Notes under the pieces: model-generated
Told to the model about the DNA's origin: nothing
The model's input: the letters and a program-made list of their open reading frames with translations, nothing else
Database searches by the model: none
Position numbers and translations under genes: made by a program
In this document: positions 21,489 to 37,942 of the stretch, piece after piece
Numbering within the stretch: position 1 is the first letter of the stretch
How the letters are laid out: every line of letters starts with the position of its first letter
Assembly (NCBI RefSeq): GCF_000315625.1
Contig: NW_005434660.1
Coordinates: 771,700-835,699, forward strand
DNA length: 64,000 nt
Source: Guillardia theta CCMP2712
Lineage: Eukaryota; Cryptophyceae; Pyrenomonadales; Geminigeraceae
Direction: 5' to 3'

Positions 21489-24275
21489 CATAGCGTTGTC
21501 GGGTCAAGGAACTTGCTGACAATTGGGATTTGTACCAGATCCAGGCGTTTCCCAGTACAAAATTGTGTGTGAGTAAAAAATCCAAGGATTGGAAGGTTTG
21601 AAAATCCATTTCCAGCGCTGCAAGTTCAACGGCAACCGGGGGTAATTGAGAGCTTAGATAAGTAAACAATCGTTCCTATTTGTCTTTGGATAGGGTCACA
21701 TAGCGCTTGTATAGTGGAGTAATGATTTGTACCAGAAACTGATGGGTAGGCGTGGTAGTATTTCAAATATTCGAACCCAACGGACGCGACAGGGGGGTGG
21801 GGGGTACAGGTCTTGGTCTGGTACTGTAATGGGTGCCTTTTAAAATACATTTAGCAGAGGGTGTCTCCCTCCCCATCTCCCTGCCCTCCACACTTGCGCA
21901 TCCCTATCCTTCCCTGTCCATGAGGCTCAGACTCTCGTCAGACCTTCCCTGATGACCCTCAACTTTCTTTGACGCTTCTGTCTGCCTTGTCCTTCCTCAA
22001 CTTGCTGGAAATTCAAACTCTGAAACCATGCCCATGAGTTGACAAGCACTGAGTTTCTCAGTTTGAATGCGGGAGGAAAGATGATTCATGGAATGAAACT
22101 CAGGTGTGCATATTTCAAGCTGATGGATACGAGTCGTGTAGCACTGGCAAATGACTGTCATTTTACTTCTCAATGATACAGCATCAAGAACTTGCTCTCG
22201 ATCCATCAGTACTTGCAAAGGGTCATTTTTCAGACAGAACTTCGAGTTCATCTTTATTTGCGTCGATCCACACGATGACATCTGTCTGATACACTATGTT
22301 TGATGAATAGTAAGAAAGAAAGGCTGAACTGTGCACCGCTTGACTGAATTTTCTACAATACTCTTCAATTGTGTAAGAGAGCATGTCACATGTAATCATA
22401 CCAGGCAAACAAGTCACAGTATCGCTCCAAACCGCGTTGTGCTTGAAACTGAGGCTCTACATGAAGATGTTATCGGACTAGTCGATTGATGTACAACTTT
22501 ATGGTGATACGTGGTTTAGAACTGTTGCAAAGCGGACATGGGAATATGTAGCGGCCTAGGTGATGTTTTCAACGTATTTCAATAAAACAAAGCCAAGTTG
22601 TTGCTAACAACATCATCATTTCTCCATGAGCCTGCATGACCTGATGTACATGTTAGAGAAGTCGATGCTCATTCATCAAAAGAGTGGTTAGACAAGAAAT
22701 TGGTAGATACTTCTGCGCAGCATTCTTGTGTATGTGGAATCGTGCACACTCACCGTCGTGTGGAAGTGTTTGCACATTCTTCTGCGCAAGTCTCATACAT
22801 TGTCCTTATCATCTGGAATGGTTGACTTTCGCTGCAAGTAATATGAGCAGCGCAAAGTTGGCAAACTTATCCATATGGTTGGAATGCCGGCGATGCATTG
22901 CAGCCTGCATAGCACCTGAGCGCTTTGTTCCACTTATCGCTTGGTTCCAAGCAATTGATGATATCGCAGCATGCAACTCGCATTGGCCCAAGGGTGTCAA
23001 GCGAGGAAAAGATCAGGATGATGGAAGGGCGAGAATGCAGCGAATAAGAGAAGCTGGTCAGGCTCAGTTTACTTTGTGTAAGAAAATGCCAATGCTTTGT
23101 ACATGTTAGGTTACAAAGAAAGAGGCAAGAAAGCTCAGGTATGAGACTCGAGAAGAAAGATTTATTCAAAAGGGTATGTCCATTTTCGTCTGCATGATTC
23201 AATCGGATCTATCATGAATTAACTGCTCCTGATACCATGTCAGTCTAGTCAAAACAAAGATATCAGCACCTTGAAAATTTCTTGCTTCGACTCGAGGTGA
23301 AGGAAATGAAATATGATTTACAATGCTATAAGGGGTATCGTTTTGTCGCTCAAAAGCGTCTTGATTGTAAGTCATCAAATGGAACACGACATGCAATCAA
23401 TTTGCAAGTCATGCCTTCATGTGGTACCTCATCACTGCTATTTGATGAATGCACTGGTATTCCTTGAAACTCTTTACATGCCTTGGCAATACTCTTGCAT
23501 ATTGCTCAGAACGCCCTCAAGCCCGACTCTTTGCAGCAGATTCCTATGAAATAAGTATAGATCATGCTGTCTCCGTGACATGCTTCATGACTTCCTACTT
23601 ATTGCTCATGAGAGTCAATGTCATCCATCGTACAGCGCCACTAGCGGACGGTCCGTGCAGAGTACTCCTTATTCAAGCTGCTAAAATCTATGATGATCAA
23701 CCCTCTTTACATGTGTTTGCAATCACAGAGATGTTTTCAGACTGCTGCGCTCACACCAGATTCTGCAAGGATTGCCTCTGCTTGTCCTCGTCTGGGCTCT
23801 CCTGCTGCAGACGAGTCACGTCTGCGTAACATTCACTTGCTAACCTTGGATATGCAACCAGGGAAGGGAAGGGGCAAGGGTTGAGAGCTCCCTCTGATCT
23901 ACAAGGGTGGTCTATGTTGGTCGGAGGCAGGGTAGGGTCCAAAACTTGACCCCATCGGAGAAGGCACTTTCACTGGGAAACAGGTGGGTCCAAAGCATCA
24001 TAGTCTGAACAGGGGAGGTACCGCATAAACTATTTTGGTACAAGTTTTCCTAACAGTACTCTATATGTACCATAAAAATGGTACTGTTGGTACAATTATT
24101 TGCTACCAGGAAGTACCCTACCCCCTTGAACAGGTCCCAACCAATTTGAATCAGCTCCCAGCCGTCTGACCCACCCCAGACCCCAACTGCCATTTGCTAT
24201 TCACATATGTGGAAGGATACCCCCACAGAAAACTATTGGAAACCAGAGGGGTCAGTTGAGAGCGACAACGCTATG
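21489..24275 (-). mobile_element. 2787 bp TIR repeat element, copy 2 (complete, inverted)
   Basis: A complete copy bounded by the inverted repeat CATAGCGTTGTCG at 21489-21501 and its complement at 24263-24275. It is 2787 bases long, the same length as copy 3. It matches copies 1 and 3 in opposite orientation. One minus-strand frame that is split in the other two copies is a single 141-codon ORF here (22684-23109 plus), Cys-rich and unrecognised. No transposase is seen, so the element is probably moved by an enzyme encoded elsewhere. No clear target-site duplication is visible at the flanks (GGTCAC and CCGGAC). Confidence 0.85.
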
Positions 24276-24593
24276 CCGGACGGCAGTGCGGCGGCAGTGA
24301 CTCGGCCGCGAGGAGGCTCGGGCCGGCGGTCAGTGACTCGGCACTAATCGGACCGTACGGCCCGGCCCGACCCACCTCGGACTGCGGCAGTCCGGATTCA
24401 CTGTCACGGTGTGCCGCCGCCGCCGGCCCGGGCGGCCGCCGGGCGGCCGCGGTGAATGTACCACCCGAGGCGGGCTCTGGCCATCATTTCTCTTTTTTGT
24501 TCTTTTTTGTTCTTTTTTTACTGGTACTGCCGCTCAAACTTTGCTCAACTTGAGACGGTACTACCTCAACTGCGCTGCCGCTAGGCAGGAAGG
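24276..24593. other. GC-rich block between element and right arm
   Basis: Bases 24276-24480 are GC-rich with GGCCGCC and GTGACTCGG-like words. They are followed by a T-rich stretch with TTCTTTTTTG repeats at 24488-24520. No gene. Confidence 0.6.
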
Positions 24594-25999
24594 ATGAGAG
24601 GGACGGGGACCAAGAGGAGCGGGAGGGAGCACAGCAATGGCGACAGGAAGCCGGAGGATGAGCAGAGAAAGAAAATACGTCAAGGAAAGGCAACTGAGCG
24701 AGCAGCGCAGAAGAAGCTCATTGACCGCCTTGACACGCTTGTTCCTGTTGCTGCTGTGCCAGGCAGGTTTCTCAACGGCGGCCTCCGATCCAAACGAACG
24801 ACAGTGCAGCTCTACGAGGACTGTGTCAACCACTGCAGGCAGCTCCAGGACCCACATCGCGCTGATCCAGGAGGGGCACAAGAAGGGAAACATGGGTCCA
24901 GGGGACGGGGGGAAGGTGCAGAAGCACAAGGGCTTGACCCGAGTGGGAGGTTGCCGTGGGTGTCAGGGCAGGAGCTGATGGAAGCCTGTCTGAGCAGCAG
25001 CAGGGAGAGGCTGCTGGTTGTGGAGCTGCCTGAGTGGACGGTGGTAGAGATGAGCGCGAGGCTGCGGCAGGACTTTGCGAGCGCTGCGTTTGAGGGCGAC
25101 CTGGTAATTCGTTGATACGCCTGAGCGCTTGTGCGTTGTGTGAGTGAGCGATGCATGGGGTGGGGAAGGGAAGGTGGCGAGATGGGGATGTAGGTCGGGG
25201 AGGTGGGATGACTGATGGGTATGGACATCGATGGGTCGCGCAGCCTGCATACTTGGTTGCTAGCTTGACCTTGATCTTGTCTTTCCTCGTTCTCATCTCT
25301 CGTATCTCGGATTCTTCCCTCAACTCACCCGTGCTCTGCCATCCCCTCCCCTCCCCTCCCCAGTCTTTCCTTATCTGCCTCGTTGTCCTCGCCCTCTTTT
25401 GCGTCTTCTTGCTCTGACCTCGATCTCGCTGTGCTGCATGCTGGCTGTGCTCGCTCGGTTGTGCATGTCGGCGGGTGAGTCTGGTGGTGTCAGATCGGTC
25501 AGAGCTTCGGGCACCTGGTGGACTTTGACAGCTTGAACGCCCTGCGGTCCTTCAGCAAGGTTATGAGTCTTCGGCAAGGAGACGTCAGCTCCCTGTCGCT
25601 GGTGATCACCGTGCGGACGTTCCGGAGCAAGTCGGTGGTGGAGCGGCGGATGAGGATGACGACGCTGCATGCGAGGGCGGCGGGGAGGTCGATCTTCATG
25701 CTGGAGGCTGGCGAGGAGAGCCGGGGAGGAGGCGGGAGGGAGGAGGAGGAGGAGCCGGACTGGAACAGGAGGGACATGATGGGGTATAGCGGGTGCTTTG
25801 GGTATGACTTTGGGCGGTCGACGTCGACGCCTTATGACTTTGATCGGGCCATCTATGAGGTGCAGAGAGAACCGCGGTAAGAGCTGCTGTTGTTGCTGCT
25901 GCTGCTCCTTCCCATGCTCCCGTCCCTGCTTCTGCCCCCGCACCTGCTCCTGCTCCTGCTCCTGCTCCTGCCCCTTCACTTGCCCTTGCTTCAATCCTA

Positions 26000-26031
<32 letters not shown>

Positions 26032-26085
26032 TTTGCCCCTTCATCTGCCCCTTCACTTGCCCCTGCCCCAATCCTGCTCCTTCTT

Positions 26086-26138
<53 letters not shown>

Positions 26139-27592
26139 TCTGCTCCCTGATCTTCCCTTTCTTCCTTCTGCCGCCTGCCGCGTGCCTTCCCTTCCCTCCC
26201 TTCCTGTCCGCCTGCTGGCTGCAGACTCCTTTCCAGACAGTTTCCTTCTTCCTTCCTCGTGCGGCTATGGGCTCTCCTCTTCGGTCCTCAGCCTGCCGCT
26301 GGCTGCCTCCTCTCCTCTCCCTTCCGCCTGCTCTTAGCAGCTTCTCGTTTCCTCGAGCCCTCTCGCTGCTGTCAACCACCAGCCGGGCCAGGGGACATGC
26401 TTGCTGGTCTGACCGTCAGTCGTCAGATCGGTGACCATGATGTCGATGATTCTCCCTAAGCTGCAGTCGGAAGCTTCATCCAGCGCCGTCATCGATCGAG
26501 TTGCTTCCACCTCGGCGATTAGTGAGCACGAAGAACCAGTGAGATGGCAAGGCTGACGATGTACAGACGCTCTGCAGAAGACGCTTTACTCTTTCATCCT
26601 GTCTCATCATGAGCTGCAAATCATGTTTGACAACAAGACAGCCCACGAGATACCGTTTGCAGTCTTTCTGCGGCTGAAGCTTCCGCTGGTGAGAGCTGCT
26701 TGGTGCTTGGATGGTCGCATTGCTTGCTCTCGTGCTCGCTTGCTGTGCTGCCTGTGTGTAGTCGGTCGCTCTCGCTCTCTTAACGTCACCTCGTCTCGCC
26801 CTCGCTCTCTGGTGATGGGAGCTGGTGGCAGTCACTGGGAGGATACCGGTCGCCGTGGGTGAAGGTGGTGGAGGCGAGTCTCAACGGCACCTTGTGCGGC
26901 TCCTTCTCAGGTGAGCGACTTGCCGGGGGCATGCGGCGACTGACGGGGAAGCAGGACACAATCAGCGAGGGGCTCTTCATGCTCACTGGAATCAGAGCAG
27001 GGCTGAAATCAAGTTGACTCTCTTCATGATGAACACTGCGGGGTGAGAGGATCAAATGACGTTGAGAGCTTGCTGGCAGCTGCCTGCCTGGTAATCTGAT
27101 ATCGATGACAACAACATGCAGGAAGATCATTCACACGAGGACGTGGCGAATATTTGCAGGAGGAGACATCTGGCAAGAGGGGCAGGTCGAGCATTTCTCC
27201 TCCTGCTCCTCCTCTCCTCCTCCTTTGCCTCCCTCCACCTCCTGCTCCTCCCCCTTTTCCTCGTCCTCTCCCTCCTCTCCTCCTCTTCCTTTCCTTGAAA
27301 CTCTTTTATCCTCGTCCTCATCCTCGTCCTCTGCTTGCCACATCTCCCACCGACCTCGATCCGTCTCTTCCTCGCGCTCTTGGGTCCCTGGGGTCGCTGA
27401 CACGAGTCTGTGCGGCAGGTGTACAGGAGCATCATGGAGGTAGGGAGGAGGAGCAGAGGTCTGGTCGATGGAGAGCTGAAGTCTGTGCAGGAGCCCTTCG
27501 TGTACAAGTACGTCCTGAAGCGAGTTGGTGACGTCGATCGGGCGCTACAGGCGGACTGGCTGTTACAGCATGCGGAGGAGAGTGAGGTGTAG
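24594..27592 (+). CDS. bHLH-like protein, right-arm copy, 8 exons
   Basis: Eight exons join in phase to 504 residues: 24594-25103, 25494-25876, 26427-26521, 26567-26688, 26832-26910, 26955-27042, 27122-27185 and 27419-27592. The N-terminus is basic and is followed by a helix-loop-helix-like segment at about residues 33-85 (TERAAQKKLIDRLDTLVP, loop, then VQLYEDCVNHCRQLQ). The centre holds a conserved block (FRSKSVVERRMRMTTLHA) of unknown fold, and the C-terminus is charged. The bHLH assignment rests on pattern only; the basic region keeps an E-R pair but not the full E-box signature. It would be a nuclear regulator if the assignment is right. The gene is convergent with the phycoerythrin alpha gene, with 207 bases between stops. 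The donor of exon 7 (GTCGAG) is unusual. The intron after exon 2 carries an expanded CTGCTC array. Confidence 0.7.
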
Positions 27593-27934
27593 ATATGTAA
27601 ATTTTGTTTTACTTTGCAAGTGAATGATACGCTGAATATTTCCTGAGAACGACTCCAATCTGGACGTGAGCACCCAGGCAGATTCGATCCAGATTTGTTG
27701 TTTGTTTTTGGTTTGACAGACAGAAGCTTCGAGTTCTCTTTGTATGTTTATTACTGAGGAAAGAAAAAATACAGCACAGAGACGAGCTCAGGAGAATATT
27801 TACTTTCCGACCCTCTTGACGACGCCGGTGTAGTCGCCATCGATTCCCTTAGCCTGGTAGGAGAGGAACTCCTGGAGCTTCTTCTCAGCCAGGGTGAGGG
27901 AGGCCTCAACCTTGGTGCTGGCGACCTTGACGCA
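24685..27934. repeat. Right arm of large inverted duplication
   Basis: Inverse match to 17381-20447. The outer edge lies inside the phycoerythrin alpha gene at codon 90. This arm contains the full exon 7 of the bHLH-like gene and a larger CTGCTC array (25905-26143) than the left arm, which explains most of the length difference. Confidence 0.9.
25905..26143 (+). repeat. Interrupted CTGCTC/CTGCCC array in intron
   Basis: A hexanucleotide-based array, with runs of CTGCTC split by short degenerate units, in the intron after exon 2 of the right bHLH-like gene. The corresponding left-arm stretch (about 19150-19240) is much shorter. Confidence 0.9.
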
Positions 27935-28201
27935 CATCTCGTCGTCAGAAGTTCCGGCCTTGGCGCCGGCATACTCCTTGGGAGCGCGGCTGCATCCCCT
28001 GTGATCGAAGATGGTGATCTCAGGAGCGCGCGCAGACTTATCCATCTTTGCTCCAGCAGGGAGGGAACCGAGGAAGGGAGTGACCGCAGCAGCAGCAGCT
28101 CCAGCCTGGACAACTTCCCTGCGTCCGGCGAGGGACATGGAGGGAGAGAAGGCGGCAGCAGAGGCCACAAGACCGGCAAAGGCGACGGAGCGCGCGAGCA
28201 T
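27800..28201 (-). CDS. Phycoerythrin alpha subunit, plastid lumen
   Basis: 133 residues, no introns. The subunit pairs with plastid-encoded beta chains in the cryptophyte phycobiliprotein antenna of the thylakoid lumen and carries one bilin. The leader has three parts: an ER signal (residues 1 to about 17); a transit peptide starting with the Phe required for plastid import (AAAFSP); and a lumen-targeting stretch with twin arginine (GRREVV) and a hydrophobic core ending ALA-like at PAGA, which suggests Tat export. The mature part keeps MDKSA and DHRGCSRAPKEY, with the Cys expected to bind the bilin at about mature position 19. Start 28201 is chosen over the longer open frame to 28339 because it begins the signal peptide and sits just after a TATA box. 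G. theta is known to have many nuclear alpha genes. A truncated copy lies at 17381-17515. Confidence 0.95.
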   Translation of the reverse strand: MLARSVAFAGLVASAAAFSPSMSLAGRREVVQAGAAAAAVTPFLGSLPAGAKMDKSARAPEITIFDHRGCSRAPKEYAGAKAGTSDDEMCVKVASTKVEASLTLAEKKLQEFLSYQAKGIDGDYTGVVKRVGK

Positions 28202-28231
28202 GGCGAGGATAGAGTAAGGGGCAACCCTGTA

Positions 28232-28241
28232 GCTTTTTATA
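28232..28241 (-). promoter_or_regulatory. TATA box of phycoerythrin alpha gene
   Basis: TATAAAAAGC on the minus strand, ending 30 bases before ATG 28201. A short 5' leader fits strong TATA-driven transcription of a highly expressed antenna gene. Confidence 0.65.
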
Positions 28242-29657
28242 GCCGGAAAGTCGGGGCTGCCTACACGGGTATATTTGATGGGATATTCAGGGGTAGTCTC
28301 ATCAGGGGTACTGAATTCAGTGGGGTGGGGTGATGACATGTTTCATGTTGGGGTCATAATTCTGCGAGGGTACAAGTATCTGATGTTGGACCCCTAGTAA
28401 ATAAAGAAAATGTTTATCAAAAGGACGGGTACTTGAAGAAAGAAATCTCTGTTCTAGAAGGGTGGGTGGAGACGTGTAGGTAGGGTACAAGGGACTCATG
28501 TAATAAAGTTTTAACTGGGTGGGGTCCTTCGAATTCGATTCTGCAATATCGAGTAGGAGGGTGGGGTACCATGATGATTGAAACAGGCTCATTGGAAGGG
28601 GTACTTCATAGGATCGACAACGGGTGGTCAAGTGATATTTCAAAAAGATTTGATAGGGTGCAAAAATTAGGCGACTGGGGTGGTTTTAAATTGTACGGGG
28701 ACCGGTCCTATTCCATTCCATGCAAACCTCGGTAAAGGTGGTAGGGTCAGCTGTATGCGACTATTAATAAGGCTAAAATGTTGTAGCATCCGGAACAGAC
28801 CCTGCATTTTACAGTAATAAAGTTTTAATAAATCATATTTTCAGTACCCTCAACAACTACAATATTGTATTCAATTTTTCTTGTACAATAAGATAGGGGT
28901 CAATCGTCTACAACTGATATTAAAAATACAAAATATTATAAGCATGTGACTACCTGTACACCTTGAAAAAGTTATTATTTATAATACTTTTAGTTGCGCA
29001 CAAAACCCATCACAAATCCGGAGTTACGGCCGTTGACTACCCAGCGTGGCGGGCCAGCCCCTACATGGTCGCAGCTCTAGTTGACTGCCAAGTTGAGTAA
29101 ATTAGCCAGTCGGAGTGAGCGTGGGGCCGGGCCACCGGGCCGTGTCGGGCCAGCCCTGTTCCCTTATTAACTTTGAGTAAAGATTTCTGTAAAGATTTGT
29201 TCCCACCATGTGCACTGGCCATGTGCCATCACGCCATGCGCTTTTGATGCCGGCGGGGCGATAAAGGCCTGAGACAAGGTCTCCTCCTCCTCCTCCTCCT
29301 CCTCCTCCTCGTTGACCTCGACCTCGACCTCGACCTCGTTCTCCTCCTCCTCCTCCTCCTCCTCCTCCTCCTCCTCCTCCTCCTCCTCCTCCTCCTCCTC
29401 CTCCTCCTCCTCCTTCATTGTTTCATTCCTACATCTTTCTCTATCCATCTCCTGCAATTCCCCTCGCCCTCATCTCCTCCCCACCTCTCGCACTCTTCTC
29501 CCCCCCCCTTCCCGTCACCTCCTGTCCTGCATACTTTCATGATGCTGAACAGCGCTGTTTCTTTCATCCTTCTGAGGGATTCCTGGTCCTATGAGACTGA
29601 GTCCCTCCACCAGGCCTCCTTTCTTCATCCTGCAGCAGGCTCGATCGGGTTTGTCGG
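28242..29657. other. Intergenic: GGGGTAC-rich, AT-rich and (CTC)n sequence
   Basis: From 28262 to 28700 GGGGTAC/GGGGTAGT words recur. From 28780 to 29000 the sequence is AT-rich. No ORF has protein character. A (CTC)n array with an internal GACCTC block occupies about 29280-29413 and creates a spurious poly-Glu ORF on the minus strand. Confidence 0.6.
29281..29413 (+). repeat. (CTC)n array with internal (GACCTC)n block
   Basis: About ten CTC units, then about four GACCTC units, then over twenty CTC units, upstream of the SNF2 gene. The three-part symmetrical structure resembles that at 55998-56174. Confidence 0.92.
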
Positions 29658-34738
<5,081 letters not shown>

Positions 34739-34860
34739 AGGAAGGAGGAGGCAAAAAACTGTCCTGAGGTTAACAATCTTTTCCTCATGTATCTTACACT
34801 TTCATTAACATCTCACAACCTCTTCCTTGTCTTATCGTACATCTTCCCTTATCATACACC

Positions 34861-36144
34861 TCACCACACAGGCTGCAGGTCACCATGGCTGATCCTGTCC
34901 TGCCCGTCCAGCCCCTGCCCCAAGTCCCCTCCCCTCATCTCGACATATGAGCCCCCAGCTATGCATTGCATCAGCATCGCCATGAAATCGTCGCTCTGAA
35001 CCGGAAGAGACTTTCCGCTCTCCTGCCGCCACAGCGCTATGAAGTGCTTCAGCTTCTCCTGCCTGTCCAGCTCAGAGTCTGAAGCGAGCCCGAGGAAGCG
35101 GAGGATGGCGCCGTTGATCTCCATGAAGAGGACCTCTCGCCGAGAGAGGTCCAGCAAGTCCCCTGCAGGGTTTGTTTGCGCGTTCGATTGCTTGACTGTG
35201 AGTACGCTCATCGTGTCTTCGATCTGCTGGAGGTAGCCGGGGTTGCACTCGGCGAAGACTGAGATCTGCTGCTGGGCATAGCTGAGGGCCTGCTGGACAT
35301 CGCCCTCCCTCACAAGCTCGATGAACTGCTGTAGCACCAGGCGGAGGAGGAGCTCAGGATGTGACGACCAGAACTCCTCGCCAAGATGCTCGTCGACGAG
35401 GAGGCGGCAGTCAGTCAGGTTGCCGTCAAGGACGGCCTCTCTGACTAGCGTCCTCACATCGATCCTCGAGTTCTCCATGTAAGCCGTGATGTTCGGGTCA
35501 ACCGAGGGATGGGATAGATGGGCTTTCCACATCTTCAGCCTCTTCGCCTTGTGCCAGACCCGCTCGGCTTCTTCTCGGTTGCAGTAGATGACAAAGTGTC
35601 GCATCAGCTCCAGAATCCTCAGCTCCCTGCTCGACAGCACCTTTAACCATCCGTTGAGGTACTCCTCGTTCTCCCCGTAGCTGACCACGTGGAAGATAGA
35701 GTTCCCTCGCTCATCGCCGAACGGGTGCGCCATCAGGTACTCCTTGAAGTACGGATCGTCGGAGCTTTCCGACTGATCGTTCATCGTCGCGTCCTCTGCT
35801 CCTCCTCGCAAGTTCAGGACAGGGCGATCGACTTGGAAGAGCTGGAAGGGCGCAGGTCTCCTTGCAGGCTCGACACCTGAGAACAAGGTGGTCGAGCACA
35901 CCGCCAAGGTCCCGAGAAAAATGAGGCGCAGACAATCTGAGAGAACACAGTCAGTTTGCACATCGAGTTCAATTGTAACGAGCATGCAACCATCGCACAG
36001 ATGTTATAGTCAGACCCTTAGATGTTCATTGTTTTTAGAAAGTTTCAGACACAACGCTGATTGATAAGGATCATCATGCTAACATCGTCCGCACAGCATT
36101 AAACCACAAACAACATGCTCTTCACCTTTCGGGTCCATGACCAT
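34861..36144 (-). CDS. CTLH/CRA-domain protein (GID/RanBPM-like) with N-terminal hydrophobic leader
   Basis: Two coding exons: a 19-base first exon (36144-36126, encoding MVMDPK) and 35936-34861; they join in phase to 364 residues. From about residue 165 the protein shows a CTLH-CRA type helical module (DCRLLVDEHL; LRLVLQQFIELVREGD; QALSYAQQQISVFAE). Such modules build GID/CTLH ubiquitin ligase complexes. The N-terminus has a hydrophobic stretch CLRLIFLGTLAVCSTTLFS that resembles a signal peptide, followed by VLNLRGG. Family members are normally cytosolic or nuclear, so a secretory leader would be odd; the gene may have been retargeted, or the first exon is mispredicted. If the exon at 36126 is wrong, an in-frame ATG at 35985 still keeps the hydrophobic stretch. 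The gene is convergent with the SNF2 gene, with 122 bases between stops. Confidence 0.75.
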
Positions 36145-37480
36145 CTCCTCGTGCCTCCTGATGGATCCCTGTGTGAGTAGTCAGACCAAAGCTTAGCTCC
36201 CCACAACCATGATGAAGATGAGGGGAGAGAGCCTCGGATGGTAGTGCATGTGTTTGAATCATCACAAAAATCAGCGTGGAGTGATTCTAAGTGTATGGTA
36301 TCCTCATTGGCAGCGGACGTTGATGCGAACGTTGATGGGTAAAAGGTTGAGAATTCATACCTAAGTCACGAGGAGCAGCCAAAGCAGAAGACTCGCAATG
36401 CTGTGCAAGGCGTCACAAAGGGCTCAAAGGAATCTTTGCAGACAAATAAGCCAAGACACTAGAAACGAGTGGCATGGTGAATAGGTACTGCAGGCATCTA
36501 GCGCCCTTCGTTCATCACATTGCCAGAGACGAGGGCAGTGCAATGCTTTGTGGACGCGTGATCACTACAAGGGGTTTCATTGCAGTGAATGCTCACCTTG
36601 TAACATCTCAGGATTGCAAGTAAGGTCAGCCACGGAGTCGCGCAGCGCAAGAGACGAGCTCCTGATGTTGGGACAACATCAGATCCTTTCTCATCTCGCG
36701 AGCAAAAGGATCAACATTCGCTACGTTCTCCATATCCTCAATGTCTCTCGGTTGTCTGAAATGATTCGGCAAGGCGATATCCGATCACACGTGTATCCGA
36801 GATGATCTCTTTCGTCCTCAGCCCCGTCCCTTCCTCTCTCCTCTCTCCTCTCTCCTCTCTCCTCTCTCCTCTCTCCTCTCTCCTCTCTCCTCTCTCCTCT
36901 CTCCTCTCTCCTCTCTCCTCTCTCCTCTCTCCTCTCTCCTCTCTCCTCTCTCCTCTCTCCTCTCTCCTCTCTCCTCTCTCCTCTCTCCTCTCTCCTCTCT
37001 CCTCTCTCCTCTCTCCTCTCTCCTCTCTCCTCTCTCCTCCTCTTCCTCCTATCGGCGTCGTCTCTCTTACCTGCATTGCAGGGGTCGGCTCGTGCGCAAC
37101 AGGACCCCTACCTGATTCTTGAGTTCTTCCATGGGTAGGGGTAGTCGGGGGGTCGTATCCCCCTTGCCCGAGGCGGGCCGGAGAATCGGCCCGAGGCCGG
37201 CCCGCAAGTTTCAAACAGCCTCACCGGACTCCGGACCGTACTCGGAGCTTCACTGACTGTCAAGTTCAGCCCAGCTCACCGTCAGCACACTGGACTGACG
37301 TAAACTGATTTTTAACTGAACTTTGGCCGGCGGACTCCCCGCGGCACGGCGGAGTCCGGCCCCGGTGACACTGGAACCGCTGAGCGGCGACTCGAGTCCG
37401 ACACCCGGCCGTGCCACCGTGGGGACCGGCGCACCGTCAAAGAACTCCGAAGTCCCAAGTTTCATTATTAACAAGTTAAC
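36145..37480. other. Intergenic with 7-base minisatellite and GC-rich block
   Basis: No gene is supported. A plus frame at 36548-36805 (85 codons) is unrecognised. A 7-base tandem array fills 36836-37037. Bases 37140-37450 are a GC-rich block with GGCCGGC and GTGACAC-like words. Confidence 0.6.
36836..37037 (+). repeat. (CTCTCCT)n minisatellite, about 29 copies
   Basis: Near-perfect 7-base tandem repeat over about 200 bases. Because 7 is not a multiple of 3, all frames stay open through it, giving spurious ORFs of about 106 and 158 codons. It is not of the TTTAGGG telomere type. Confidence 0.94.
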
Positions 37481-37897
37481 TTATCTTGCGGCAGCAAAAA
37501 GTTCCACGAAGCTCTCCCAGCTGAGGCAGCGACGATCAGCAAACGGATTGACAGTGTTGAAGAGATTGCAAGGAGGAGGAGGAGGAGGAGGAGGAGGAGG
37601 AGGAGGAGGAGGAGGAGGACCTGTAATTCTGGATGAGGGTCTGGACAGAGGAAAGCCTGTGTTTGACGTTGACCCCTTTGAACTTGAAGCGATCCAGGAA
37701 GAGCTGCAGCAAGTCGGTTAGGTGGGCCCGACAGGAGACGGAGGTGAAAGTTGACCTGCTCGAGTACTTTCTCCATGAAGGCGATCCGCTTCTCGTTGTT
37801 CTGCCACCATAGCATGACTGACTGACTGACTGACTGACTGACTGACTGACTGACTGACTGACTGACTGACTGACTGACTGACTGACTGACTGACTGA

Positions 37898-37942
<45 letters not shown>

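Noticed and set aside
29167-29457. Poly-Glu ORF on the minus strand
   Set aside because: It comes from the (CTC)n array upstream of the SNF2 gene; no other protein character.
36836-37037. Telomere-like repeat
   Set aside because: The 7-base unit is CTCTCCT, not a TTTAGGG or similar telomere unit, and it is flanked by unique sequence on both sides.
36738-37214. 158-codon ORF of ERREERG repeats
   Set aside because: It is a reading of the 7-base minisatellite, open in every frame.
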